From Intestinibacter sp034113885 (lineage in GTDB: Bacteria > Bacillota > Clostridia > Peptostreptococcales > Peptostreptococcaceae), in the NCBI RefSeq assembly GCF_034113885.1, contig NZ_JAXEWM010000063.1, forward strand, positions 1 to 20,472: DNA of 20,472 nucleotides. The letters are read 5' to 3'. A program made the position numbers and the translations under genes. Each line of letters starts with the position of its first letter. Position 1 is the stretch's first letter. The notes below the pieces were generated by a model, which saw only the letters and a list, made by a program, of their open reading frames with translations, ran no database searches and had not been told where the DNA came from. Below are positions 7,506 to 15,287 of the stretch, piece after piece.

Positions 7506-7739
7506 TTATTTTATTTCAGAAAAAGTATATCTTTCCTTACGAGGTAAAAGAAGTTCATATTCAATTGTGGCACCGTTATCATAAACTGTCTTTTTATATT
7601 CAGGAAGACTTCTACCTATCAATTTTTCCAATGCTTCATCTGTATTATCTGTACAAACCTCTTCTTCAAAATTCATATCAAAGTTATATATATTGGCGCA
7701 AGGATTATGTATTTCTCTACTTACATCGTATTTTTTCAT
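7506..7739 (-). CDS. Small hypothetical protein, 77 residues
   Basis: I do not recognise this family. The predicted protein is soluble and acidic in its middle (NFEEEVCTDNTDEALEKL), with two cysteines (in NPCANIYN and EEVCTDN) and a basic, charged C-terminus ending LLPRKERYTFSEIK. There is no signal peptide or membrane segment. It is likely real: an AGGAG ribosome-binding site lies 10 bases before the ATG, a TATAAT box is placed 45 bases upstream, and the codon use is like its neighbours. It lies between spmB and the metG promoter. A link to sporulation is possible from position alone but untested. Confidence 0.65.
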   Translation of the reverse strand: MKKYDVSREIHNPCANIYNFDMNFEEEVCTDNTDEALEKLIGRSLPEYKKTVYDNGATIEYELLLPRKERYTFSEIK

Positions 7740-7783
7740 AAAATCAGTCTCCTATTCTATAATTTTTAACTATTTATTCTTAA

Positions 7784-7812
7784 ATTATACTATATTTCTT
7801 ATAATAATTTCT
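7784..7812 (-). promoter_or_regulatory. Possible promoter of the 77-residue orphan gene
   Basis: A perfect TATAAT (7784-7789, preceded by TAG) lies about 45 bases upstream of the ATG at 7739, with a weak TAGAAA about 18 bases further upstream as the -35 element. The interval from spmB (7740-7843) is otherwise featureless. Confidence 0.35.
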
Positions 7813-7843
7813 AATTCTTTATTTATTCTAAATTCAAATATAT

Positions 7844-8368
7844 TTATCCAAACAACAAATAACATATGTAAACAGAAGCTATAACTCCAGCAAAATGACT
7901 TAGCATCGCACAAATCAAAGTATGACGAGTCTTTTTTATTTTTTGACTTCCATAGTAAATCGCCATAGTATAAAATACCGTCTCTGATGCCCCTACAATA
8001 GTTGCGCCCATCTTCTCTAATAAAGAATCTACAGATACCCTCTGGACTAGCTCTGAGTACATTCCTAGCGCTCCACTTCCTGATATAGGCTTCATCATTA
8101 TCAGTCCTATCAATTCCTTTGGTATATTAAGTAGATTTGCTACTGGTGCAAATATAAATTCAAGCATCTCAATTCCTCTACCTGATTTAAATATTCCTAT
8201 AGCTAAAAATATTCCTATTATATAGGGAAGTATATTCCACGCTGTTTTCAAACCGTCAACTGCACCTACTACAAATGATTCATATATATCGACTTTTTTA
8301 TATTTTCCATAAACAACTATCAACAGCATAATTATAGGAATCGCCAAATTAGCTATCTTATTAAGCAT
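7844..8368 (-). CDS. spmB: Spore maturation protein B
   Basis: This 174-residue polytopic membrane protein has about four or five hydrophobic segments and the family hallmark MMKPISGSGALGMYSEL (about residues 92-108), followed by GASETVFYTMAIYYGS. SpmA and SpmB are homologous to the two halves of a nucleoside-transporter-gate-like protein, act in the spore core during maturation, and are needed for core dehydration and heat resistance in Bacillus and Clostridium. The ATG abuts the TAA of spmA with an AAAGGAGGAT site inside the end of spmA, so translation is coupled. No terminator is evident after the stop at 7844. Confidence 0.93.
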   Translation of the reverse strand: MLNKIANLAIPIIMLLIVVYGKYKKVDIYESFVVGAVDGLKTAWNILPYIIGIFLAIGIFKSGRGIEMLEFIFAPVANLLNIPKELIGLIMMKPISGSGALGMYSELVQRVSVDSLLEKMGATIVGASETVFYTMAIYYGSQKIKKTRHTLICAMLSHFAGVIASVYICYLLFG

Positions 8369-8944
8369 TTATTTTATCCTCCTTTCAAAAATTTTACACG
8401 ATACAATTGCTACTATAGTCGATACTGTAGTCGCCACCAACGTAGAAATTATTATTTCATTTGGATTAACAGATCCTAAATCGGCTCTTATCTTAAGCAT
8501 AGTAAAGGGTATCAATTGAATAGAGGATATATTTATAACTAAAAACATTACCATTTCATTAGATGCTCTATCTTTTTTATCATTCAAGGTTTGTAGCTCC
8601 TCCATAGCCTTTAATCCAAAGGAAGTAGCTCCATTTCCAGCTCCCAGCATGTTTAATATTATATTCATTATTATGTAATTCATAGCTTTGTGATTTTGAG
8701 GTATTTGTGGGAATAATTTTTTTAAAATAAAATTTATCTTAACGCCAATTTTATCAACTAATCCAGACTCTTTAGCTATATTCATTATTCCCATCCAAAG
8801 TGACATTATAGCTGCCAAGCTTATAGTAAATTCAATAGCCTTCGAACCTTCATCTAAAATCACTGTATTTAATTGTTGTAAATTATCAAAGTAAATACTC
8901 CCCACTATCCCTATAACTATCATATAAAACCATATTTTGCTAAT
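8369..8944 (-). CDS. spmA: Spore maturation protein A (probable AUU start)
   Basis: The product is a membrane protein with the SpmA signature GAGNGATSFGLKAMEELQTLN and VINISSIQLIPFT, the same domain family as its partner SpmB. The first in-frame ATG is at 8921-8923 (184 residues), but its nearest ribosome-binding site is about 28 bases upstream and it cuts the first hydrophobic helix short. Reading upstream, in-frame codons give ISKIWFYMIVIGIVGSI, the normal SpmA N-terminus, starting at ATT 8942-8944, which sits about 6 bases after a strong GAGGTGG site (8951-8957). No ATG, GTG or TTG fits better. An AUU start is therefore likely (191 residues); such starts are rare (infC is the classic case). 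In Bacillus the pair is under sporulation sigma factors; I could not define a promoter in 8960-9118. Confidence 0.85.
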   Translation of the reverse strand: MSKIWFYMIVIGIVGSIYFDNLQQLNTVILDEGSKAIEFTISLAAIMSLWMGIMNIAKESGLVDKIGVKINFILKKLFPQIPQNHKAMNYIIMNIILNMLGAGNGATSFGLKAMEELQTLNDKKDRASNEMVMFLVINISSIQLIPFTMLKIRADLGSVNPNEIIISTLVATTVSTIVAIVSCKIFERRIK

Positions 8945-9118
8945 TTTTCCCCACCTCTCTTTAAAATAACATTTTTTTTTACGGAATAATTAATAGTTAC
9001 TTTAAATAATTTTATGATGCATTAATACCACTTTATACTTGAAAGTTTTGCTAGATTATGTTTAAGTATATGTATAGGGTTTTTTTATAACTAATTAAAA
9101 TATTTAAGGAGAAAAAAA

Positions 9119-10549
9119 ATGCGAAATTTAACTCTACTTACAGATTTATACCAACTTACTATGATGAATGGATATTACGAAAAAAACATTCACGAAGATA
9201 TAGTTGTATTTGATATGTTTTTTAGAAAAAACGCTTGCGACGGTGGATACACAATTATTTGCGGCATTGAGCAACTGGCTGAGTATATAAATAATTTGCA
9301 TTTTTCAGAGGACGACTTAGACTATTTAAGAAGTTTAAATCTATTTTCTGAGGGGTTTTTGAATTTTCTAAGAGATTTTAAATTTACAGGAGATATATAT
9401 GCAGTAGAAGAAGGAACTATAATGTTCCCTGGTGAGCCAATAATAACTGTAAAAGCACCTTTATATCAAGCCCAATTGATAGAAACTGCTTTACTTAATA
9501 TAGTTAACTTCCAATCACTAATAGCAACTAAGGCTTCTAGAGTTTGCTATGCTGCTCAAGGGGATCCTGTTCTTGAATTCGGATTAAGAAGAGCTCAAGG
9601 ACCAGATGCTGGTACTTACGGAGCAAGAGCTGCAGTTATCGGTGGATGCGCTGGTACAGCCAATGTATTAGCTGGGAAAATGTTTGACATTCCGGTTGTC
9701 GGAACTCATGCCCATAGCTGGGTACAAAAATTCGATACTGAATTAGAAGCTTTCCAAGCTTATGCTGACATATATCCAAATAATTGCTTATTATTAATCG
9801 ATACATACAATGTCTTAAAAAGTGGTCTTCCAAACGCTATTAAAGTATTTGATAACTTAAAAGCAAAAGGATATAAACCAACAGGTATACGTATCGATTC
9901 AGGAGATTTAGAATATCTTTCTAAAGAAGTCAAAAAAGGACTTGAAGAAGCAGGATATCATGATTTAAAAATTACTGCTTCAAACGACTTAGATGAGTAC
10001 ATAATTTCAGACTTAAAATCAAAGGGTACAGCTGTTAACTCATGGGGTGTTGGTACTAAATTAATTACATCTGCTGAATCTCCATCATTAGGTGGTGTTT
10101 ACAAATTAGCAGGTTCATTCAAAGGTGATGAATTAATACCTAAGATAAAAGTATCTGAAGATCCAGAAAAAATAAATAATCCAGGTTACAAAAAAGTAGT
10201 TAGAATATACGATAGCAATAACGATGCTGGTAGTGATTTAATAATGTTAAAAGACGAAGAAATCGACACTACAAAGCCTCTAACTGTATTCCACCCTACA
10301 TATACTTGGAAGAAGCTTACTTTTGAAAATTATTCAATTAAAGAGCTTCATAAGCCTTTATTTATAAATGGAGAATGTAAATATGAATACAAACCTATAA
10401 ATGAAATAAAAGCTTATGTAAAATCACAACTTGATACTTTCTGGGACTCTTATAAGAGACTTTCTTCACCTAAGAGATTCAAAGTTGATTTATCTCAAAA
10501 ACTTTGGGATTTAAAAAATGATTTATTAGAATCAAAAAAAGTGTTTTAA
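9119..10549 (+). CDS. pncB: Nicotinate phosphoribosyltransferase
   Basis: A 476-residue cytosolic enzyme that joins nicotinate and PRPP, with ATP hydrolysis, to make nicotinate mononucleotide in the Preiss-Handler NAD salvage route. The N-terminus LLTDLYQLTMMNGYY (residues 6-20) is diagnostic. Other conserved blocks are GLRRAQGPDAG (155-165), GTHAHSWVQ (195-203, the catalytic-histidine region), RIDSGDL (258-264), the SNDLDEY stretch (288-294), VGTKL (311-315) and SPSLGGVYKL (321-330). Length is typical of the Firmicutes type. The ATG follows AAGGAG. The gene is transcribed away from spmA, and an Lrp-family regulator follows 36 bases downstream on the same strand with no strong terminator between, suggesting a two-gene unit. 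No defensible promoter was found in 8960-9118. Confidence 0.95.
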   Translation: MRNLTLLTDLYQLTMMNGYYEKNIHEDIVVFDMFFRKNACDGGYTIICGIEQLAEYINNLHFSEDDLDYLRSLNLFSEGFLNFLRDFKFTGDIYAVEEGTIMFPGEPIITVKAPLYQAQLIETALLNIVNFQSLIATKASRVCYAAQGDPVLEFGLRRAQGPDAGTYGARAAVIGGCAGTANVLAGKMFDIPVVGTHAHSWVQKFDTELEAFQAYADIYPNNCLLLIDTYNVLKSGLPNAIKVFDNLKAKGYKPTGIRIDSGDLEYLSKEVKKGLEEAGYHDLKITASNDLDEYIISDLKSKGTAVNSWGVGTKLITSAESPSLGGVYKLAGSFKGDELIPKIKVSEDPEKINNPGYKKVVRIYDSNNDAGSDLIMLKDEEIDTTKPLTVFHPTYTWKKLTFENYSIKELHKPLFINGECKYEYKPINEIKAYVKSQLDTFWDSYKRLSSPKRFKVDLSQKLWDLKNDLLESKKVF

Positions 10550-10585
10550 TTAAAATAATTTTTTAGATAAAAGGGGGGTCAATTA

Positions 10586-11014
10586 ATGGACGTTACTGAT
10601 TACAGGATTATAGAAATATTGCAAAAAGATGGTAGAATTTCCATGAAAGACTTAGGAAAGATAGTAGGATTAACTTCTCCTGCTGTTTCTGAAAGAGTGA
10701 AGAGACTAGAAGAATCTGGTGTAATAGAAGGATACAAGGCTATAGTAAATCCAGATGCTTTAGGCAGAGTTATAAAGGCTTTTATACATATTTCTTTGCC
10801 AAGTGAAAAATACGAGCTTTTCTTAGAAACTGCTAGAAAGGATCCTCGCATAGTTGAATGTCACCATATTACTGGAGATGATTGTTCATTATTAAAAGTT
10901 ATAGTAAAGGATATGTATGAGCTTGAAAATGTTATTGATAGCATAAAATCAATAGGTACAACTAAGACCTCTGTTATTTTATCTACACCTATTCAAGCTA
11001 AATCGATACTATAA
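10586..11014 (+). CDS. Lrp/AsnC family transcriptional regulator
   Basis: This 142-residue protein is a complete feast/famine regulator. Residues about 1-50 are the winged helix-turn-helix (DYRIIEILQKDGRISMKDLG, then TSPAVSERVKRLEESGVIEGY), and residues about 65-140 are the RAM effector-binding domain (HHITGDDCSLLKVIVKDMYELE). Such proteins assemble as dimers to octamers and bind amino acids or other small ligands; which ligand is not visible. It sits just after pncB with an AGGGGGG ribosome-binding site, so it may control its own unit, but I see no clear operator. The next gene is convergent, beyond a shared terminator. Confidence 0.93.
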   Translation: MDVTDYRIIEILQKDGRISMKDLGKIVGLTSPAVSERVKRLEESGVIEGYKAIVNPDALGRVIKAFIHISLPSEKYELFLETARKDPRIVECHHITGDDCSLLKVIVKDMYELENVIDSIKSIGTTKTSVILSTPIQAKSIL

Positions 11015-11035
11015 TTAAAAAATTATTTAGAATAT

Positions 11036-11070
11036 AAAAATAGTCTGTTGCGATTGACAGACTATTTTTT
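11036..11070. terminator. Bidirectional terminator between the Lrp gene and the HD gene
   Basis: An A-rich arm and TAGTCTGT pair with ACAGACTA and a T run across an eight-base loop. Its position between the convergent stops at 11014 and 11074, with A and T runs on both sides, suits termination in both directions. Confidence 0.85.
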
Positions 11071-11073
11071 ATG

Positions 11074-11784
11074 CTATATCTCTCTATCAGTTTTATATTT
11101 GTGAAAATAAATAGTTAAAATAAATTCCATATATGTTTTTATAATTCCGCTATCTTCAAGTGGATTTAATAAATTTCTAGTTGCGACTAAATCACAATAT
11201 CCAAGCAATATTATGCCGATTACATCATCGCCTAATTTATCAAATTCTCTCCACAATGATTCTCTGCCGATATTGTTGCTCTTGTATATTGATAATAAAA
11301 ACATATGATATCTTACATATCTAAAAAGCTTTTCAGTAGTAACTTCGCTTAGACCTAAATCCCTACCTAATTTAAGCACGATCTCTCCGCCTGCCACATC
11401 GTGACCTTTGAAGTGAGTTACACCTTTAGAATCTACACTTTTCGCAGATGGCTTTCCTATATCGTGTAGAAAAATACCTAATTTCAATATTTGTAATATC
11501 GGAAATCCAGATTCATCAGTCGAATCCAAATATTCCCAAACGTATTTTTCTAAATGCTTTGGCAAAAATTCATCTGTCTTTAATATACTTTCAAAATACG
11601 CTAGAGTATATACAGAATGTTGAAAAGAGTTAACTATATGATATCTACATTTTCCAACCTCCTTCATATACTTGATATTAGGTACTATTTCTTCTAATAA
11701 GCCTTTTTTGTCTAGTTTTTCTATTTCACTAGAGGTATCTTTATATTTTAGACATTCTAATAATTGCTTTCCTATATCATCCAT
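11074..11784 (-). CDS. HD domain-containing phosphohydrolase
   Basis: A 236-residue soluble protein with an HD domain: His56 in SFQHSVYT, His107-Asp108 in FLHDIGKP, His124 and His128 in THFKGHD, and His160 in YVRYHMF. The pattern FLHDIGKP with HFKGHDVAGG closely resembles the HD portion of bacterial CCA-adding enzymes and related phosphohydrolases, but there is no nucleotidyltransferase domain in front, so it is a free-standing HD protein. Likely chemistry is metal-dependent hydrolysis of a nucleotide or cyclic phosphate; the substrate is unknown. It ends the minus-strand tmk-to-rsmI unit, 42 bases after rsmI, with a GGGGTGAT ribosome-binding site, so it may be co-transcribed with the RNA-modification genes. 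Confidence 0.8.
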   Translation of the reverse strand: MDDIGKQLLECLKYKDTSSEIEKLDKKGLLEEIVPNIKYMKEVGKCRYHIVNSFQHSVYTLAYFESILKTDEFLPKHLEKYVWEYLDSTDESGFPILQILKLGIFLHDIGKPSAKSVDSKGVTHFKGHDVAGGEIVLKLGRDLGLSEVTTEKLFRYVRYHMFLLSIYKSNNIGRESLWREFDKLGDDVIGIILLGYCDLVATRNLLNPLEDSGIIKTYMEFILTIYFHKYKTDREI

Positions 11785-11826
11785 CTAATCACCCCTGTTT
11801 ATAAATTTAAATAAATATTTATCTTG

Positions 11827-12660
11827 CTATAAATCTAATACTTGCTTATACACAACATCCTTCTTTAACTTTCTATCCTTACATACGGTCTTTATAGCGT
11901 CTTTTTTGCTGAGACCATTGTTTATTAGCTCTATTACGTATTCTCTTTCAGTTAAGCTATCGTAGTTGTTCTTTGATTGTTTTTCACCTTCAAATCCGCC
12001 TACGATTAAAACAAATTCACCTTTTATTTCTTTTTCTTCATAGATTTTTAGGACTGTTTCGATGTCCTCTCTTATTACCTCTTGGTATTTTTTAGTTAAT
12101 TCTCTATTTACTGCTATTTTTCTATTACCTAGAATCTTTAGCATATCCTTTAGTGTGTCCTTTAATCTATGTGGTGATTCGTAAAAAATCATAGTTCTTT
12201 CTTCTTCTTTTAATTCTTCTAGTCTTTTTCTGCGGATTTTTTTATCTCTATCTAAAAATCCTTCAAATACAAATTTATGTGTATCTAAACCTGAACCAAC
12301 TAAAGCAACTGCAAAAGCTGTCGCTCCAGGCAATACGTCTATTTCTATATTATGTTCTATAGCTTGCTTTATTAAATCCTCACCAGGGTCTGATATTCCA
12401 GGCATACCTGCATCGCTTATTAGGGCTATATTTTCTCCCTCTAGTAATTTATTTATTAAATAATCCCCTTTAGTATCCTTATTATGTTCAAAATAACTTG
12501 TTAAAGGCTTTGATATTTCAAAGTGATTTAGAAGCTTTATACTATGTCTAGTGTCCTCTGCCGCTATTAAATCAACTTCATTTAACACCCTCAAAGTTCT
12601 ATAAGTTATATCCTCCAAGTTACCTATAGGTGTTGGACATATATATAATTTTCCACTCAT
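11827..12660 (-). CDS. rsmI: 16S rRNA (cytidine1402-2'-O)-methyltransferase
   Basis: RsmI uses S-adenosylmethionine to methylate the 2'-hydroxyl of C1402 in the decoding centre of 16S rRNA. This 277-residue copy has the SAM-binding tetrapyrrole-methylase fold: PTPIGNLEDIT (9-19), AEDTRHS (34-40), ISDAGMPGISDPG (81-93), PGA (111-113) and FYESPHRL (159-166), followed by RELTKKYQEV. The C-terminal part (about 225-277) is the small extension normal for the family. The ATG is one base after the trmN6 stop, with a GGAGAATAAT site, so translation is coupled. The order trmN6-rsmI matches yabB-yabC in Bacillus. Confidence 0.96.
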   Translation of the reverse strand: MSGKLYICPTPIGNLEDITYRTLRVLNEVDLIAAEDTRHSIKLLNHFEISKPLTSYFEHNKDTKGDYLINKLLEGENIALISDAGMPGISDPGEDLIKQAIEHNIEIDVLPGATAFAVALVGSGLDTHKFVFEGFLDRDKKIRRKRLEELKEEERTMIFYESPHRLKDTLKDMLKILGNRKIAVNRELTKKYQEVIREDIETVLKIYEEKEIKGEFVLIVGGFEGEKQSKNNYDSLTEREYVIELINNGLSKKDAIKTVCKDRKLKKDVVYKQVLDL

Positions 12661-12661
12661 A

Positions 12662-13411
12662 TTATTCTCCTATATCTTCATTGGCATATATTTTTCTTAT
12701 TTCTTCTGTGTAATTTCCATCATCTCCGTATACATATAGAGGATCTAAAATTTTAAGCTCTGGTCTTCCGTCCTTGCTGAACTCAACTAACATTAAGTTA
12801 GGAGCTTTTCCTACTCTAGGATGTACGAATTGAATGACCTTTGGTTCTAATCTATATTTTCTTCCCAATTCTATAATATCTACTAATCTAGTAGGTCTGT
12901 GTATCATAAAAAACTTACCTCTAGGCATAACAAGTCTTGATGCAGCTCTTATTACATCCTCTAGGTTGCACATTATTTCGTGTCTTGATATAGCCTTTTT
13001 GTCATTTGGGTTTTTGATTCCATCAATATGCATATACGGTGGATTTGATGTAGCTACATGGTATCCATGTACCTCTAATTCTTTATCTATAGTTTTTATA
13101 TCTGCATTTATTATTTCAACTCTGTCCTCTAGGTCGTTTAATTTTACAGATCTCGTTGCCATTTCATATACTTCTTCTTGTATTTCTACACCTATAATTT
13201 TGCTAGCTTGACTTTTTCCTGCTATCAAAATAGGTATTATTCCTGTTCCTGTCCCTAAATCAACTACCTTTGCGTTCTTTTTTACCTTTGCAAAGTTAGC
13301 TAATAAAACTGCATCTATTCCAAAGCAAAATCCTGTTTTATCTTGTATTAATTTCAAGCCCTTTAGCTGTAAATCATCTATTCTCTCTGTTTCCTTTAAA
13401 GCTACCTCCAT
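12662..13411 (-). CDS. tRNA1(Val) (adenine37-N6)-methyltransferase family protein
   Basis: The product (249 residues from the chosen start) is a SAM-dependent methyltransferase with motif I VVDLGTGTG (49-57), an acidic residue after IIGVE, and the catalytic NPPY (123-126) of N6-adenine methylases, plus the HRPTRLVDI stretch typical of YabB/TrmN6. It probably methylates an adenine in tRNA; the exact target position in this organism is inferred. An in-frame upstream Met at 13486 would lengthen it by 25 residues and overlap ricT. I chose ATG 13411 because AAAAGGAG lies eight bases before it, and because the product then begins with the usual MEVALKETERIDDL. Confidence 0.85.
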   Translation of the reverse strand: MEVALKETERIDDLQLKGLKLIQDKTGFCFGIDAVLLANFAKVKKNAKVVDLGTGTGIIPILIAGKSQASKIIGVEIQEEVYEMATRSVKLNDLEDRVEIINADIKTIDKELEVHGYHVATSNPPYMHIDGIKNPNDKKAISRHEIMCNLEDVIRAASRLVMPRGKFFMIHRPTRLVDIIELGRKYRLEPKVIQFVHPRVGKAPNLMLVEFSKDGRPELKILDPLYVYGDDGNYTEEIRKIYANEDIGE

Positions 13412-13425
13412 AAATTCTCCTTTTA

Positions 13426-14322
13426 TTAATCCTCTAATTTTTTTAGTTCCTTCATTGTTTCTGAATCTATATCGTCGTTCTTGCACTTACCGTTACAGCA
13501 TCCATTTTCGCATTTTTTAGGTACATGAAGAACCTTTACTTCTTCCTTCAAGCAAGTTTTTATTGTTTTGTCGTTAAATTCAATCCTAACTTGTTCTAAT
13601 AGTGGGTTTATTTCTATTACCTTACCTTTTTGGTTGTCTACTTTAACTATACTTCCTACGACAGGCATTTTATCTATTGCTTCTACATATACATCGTGTT
13701 CGTATTTTAAGCAACAGAATAAACGACCGCATATTCCTGATATTTTTGTAGGATTTAGAGATAAACTTTGATCCTTAGCCATCTTGATTGATACTGGTTG
13801 GAAATCTCCAAGCCAAGAAGAGCAGCATAGTGGTCTTCCGCAAGTTCCAAGCCCTCCTATTGATTTAGCTTCGTCCCTTACACCGATTTGTCTAAGCTCT
13901 ATTCTTGTTTTAAATATTGCAGCCAAATCCTTTACTAATTCTCTGAAATCTATTCTTCCTTCTGCTGTAAAATAGAATATAAGTTTATTTCTATCAAATG
14001 TATATTCACAATCAATTAAAAACATAGTTAAATCATGTTCTTTTATCTTTTGTTGGCAAATTTCAAATGTTTCTTTTGCTCTTTCCTTATTTTCTCTGTA
14101 AATTGCTTTATCCTCATCTGTAGCAATTCTTATTATAGGCTTTAAAGGTGAAATTAATTTCTCCTCTTCAATTTCCTTAGGTCCAACGACCACCTTTCCA
14201 TATTCAAGCCCTCTTGCTGTTTCTACAACAACATCGGTATTTTGTTCTATTTCAAAATCTACTGGATCAAAATAATATATTTTTCCAGCGTTTTTAAATC
14301 TAACACCAACTATCTTTATCAT
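13426..14322 (-). CDS. ricT: Regulatory iron-sulfur-containing complex subunit RicT (PSP1 domain)
   Basis: RicT (YaaT) is part of the Ric (Y) complex that in Bacillus promotes sporulation, competence and mRNA maturation by RNase Y. The 298-residue product has the PSP1 domain (about 60-150) and the cysteine signatures CGRPLCC (161-167) and ICGRLFCC (197-204), consistent with the iron-sulfur clusters reported for the Bacillus complex. A further C-terminal cysteine cluster CENGCCNGKC (271-280) is visible. It overlaps the end of holB by four bases (ATGA). The usual Bacillus neighbours yaaQ, yaaR and yabA are absent around it; partners RicA and RicF would be encoded elsewhere. Confidence 0.93.
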   Translation of the reverse strand: MIKIVGVRFKNAGKIYYFDPVDFEIEQNTDVVVETARGLEYGKVVVGPKEIEEEKLISPLKPIIRIATDEDKAIYRENKERAKETFEICQQKIKEHDLTMFLIDCEYTFDRNKLIFYFTAEGRIDFRELVKDLAAIFKTRIELRQIGVRDEAKSIGGLGTCGRPLCCSSWLGDFQPVSIKMAKDQSLSLNPTKISGICGRLFCCLKYEHDVYVEAIDKMPVVGSIVKVDNQKGKVIEINPLLEQVRIEFNDKTIKTCLKEEVKVLHVPKKCENGCCNGKCKNDDIDSETMKELKKLED

Positions 14323-15254
14323 TTAATCACCTCATATATATTCAAAGTCATAACCTGTATGCTAATATTAAAATTACAATTGCTTCTAAGCTTATTTTTT
14401 GTCTCTTCTATTATATCAATAATCTTAGAAAGTTGAGAATAAGTAATTTTCTTACTCATATTTTTTATAAATACTAATTTATCTAAATTTATAATCATGC
14501 TGTTATCGATATTTTCTTTTACCATTATTATGTCTCTAAAATAATTAATCATTAAATCTAAGACGTTTATTATTTGATCTTTATATTTTTCTATGCCGTT
14601 TTGAATCTCCATAATATCTATTAAATCGCCATTTAAGAAGGTTTCAATATACTTTTGGATTTCCTCTCTCATAATATAAAAATCCTCTGATTCGGAAAGC
14701 TCTATCGCCTTTTGCATGCTTCCTCTTGAAAAGTTTGCAAGCAATGATGCTCTCTTCTCATCTACACCAGTTTTAACTAGATAATCCGCTATCTCCTTGA
14801 TTGGAATTGGCGTAAATTTTATAATCTCACATCTCGATTTTATCGTGTCTAGCAATGATTCCTTATTATTAGTTACAAGGATTATTATAGCATACTTTGG
14901 TGGTTCTTCTAACGTTTTAAGCAATGCATTTTGCGCCTCTATTGTCATTTTTTGTGCTTCGTCAAATACATATATTTTATATGATTTATAGGGCTTTACT
15001 AATATATCGGTTTGCATTTTTCTTATTTGAGCTATTTTTATGCTATTTCCGTCTGGTTTTATCTCTATATAATCTGGGCTATTAAATAAATTCTCCATTT
15101 CCAATAAAATTCTCGATAATTCTCTCGCTAAGGTATTTTTACCCACACCGCTCGGTCCCTCAAACATATATGCATGACTTATCATGTTGGATTTCAAGCT
15201 ATTTGACAAGTATTTTTTCGCAAATTGCTGACCTTTTATATTTTCAAAATACAT
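14319..15254 (-). CDS. holB: DNA polymerase III delta' subunit
   Basis: The 311-residue product is a clamp-loader AAA+ ATPase-like subunit. It has a Walker A-like GPSGVGKNT (33-41), a Walker B-like YVFDEAQKM (95-103), LLKTLEEPPK (111-120), and the SRC motif (140-142) that contacts ATP in a neighbouring subunit. The pattern DEAQ with LEEPP and SRC is that of delta' rather than a full motor. The four-cysteine zinc module usual between Walker A and the DEAQ region is not present: that stretch (about residues 49-65) is short and cysteine-free. It follows tmk by 33 bases with a GGAGGAAG ribosome-binding site, as in the conserved tmk-holB-ricT order. Confidence 0.93.
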   Translation of the reverse strand: MYFENIKGQQFAKKYLSNSLKSNMISHAYMFEGPSGVGKNTLARELSRILLEMENLFNSPDYIEIKPDGNSIKIAQIRKMQTDILVKPYKSYKIYVFDEAQKMTIEAQNALLKTLEEPPKYAIIILVTNNKESLLDTIKSRCEIIKFTPIPIKEIADYLVKTGVDEKRASLLANFSRGSMQKAIELSESEDFYIMREEIQKYIETFLNGDLIDIMEIQNGIEKYKDQIINVLDLMINYFRDIIMVKENIDNSMIINLDKLVFIKNMSKKITYSQLSKIIDIIEETKNKLRSNCNFNISIQVMTLNIYEVIK

Positions 15255-15287
15255 ACTCTTCCTCCATTTTTTAGAGAGTCGATAAAT

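Noticed and set aside
8945..9118. Promoters or operators between spmA and pncB
   Set aside because: Several TTGAAA- and TATA-like boxes occur, but none has a convincing pair and spacing; the region is AT-rich.
12834..13211. Plus-strand open frame opposite the TrmN6-like gene
   Set aside because: It is antisense to the methyltransferase core and lacks a ribosome-binding site.
13412..13486. Longer start for the TrmN6-like gene
   Set aside because: It would overlap ricT and lacks a matching ribosome-binding site, whereas ATG 13411 has AAAAGGAG correctly spaced.
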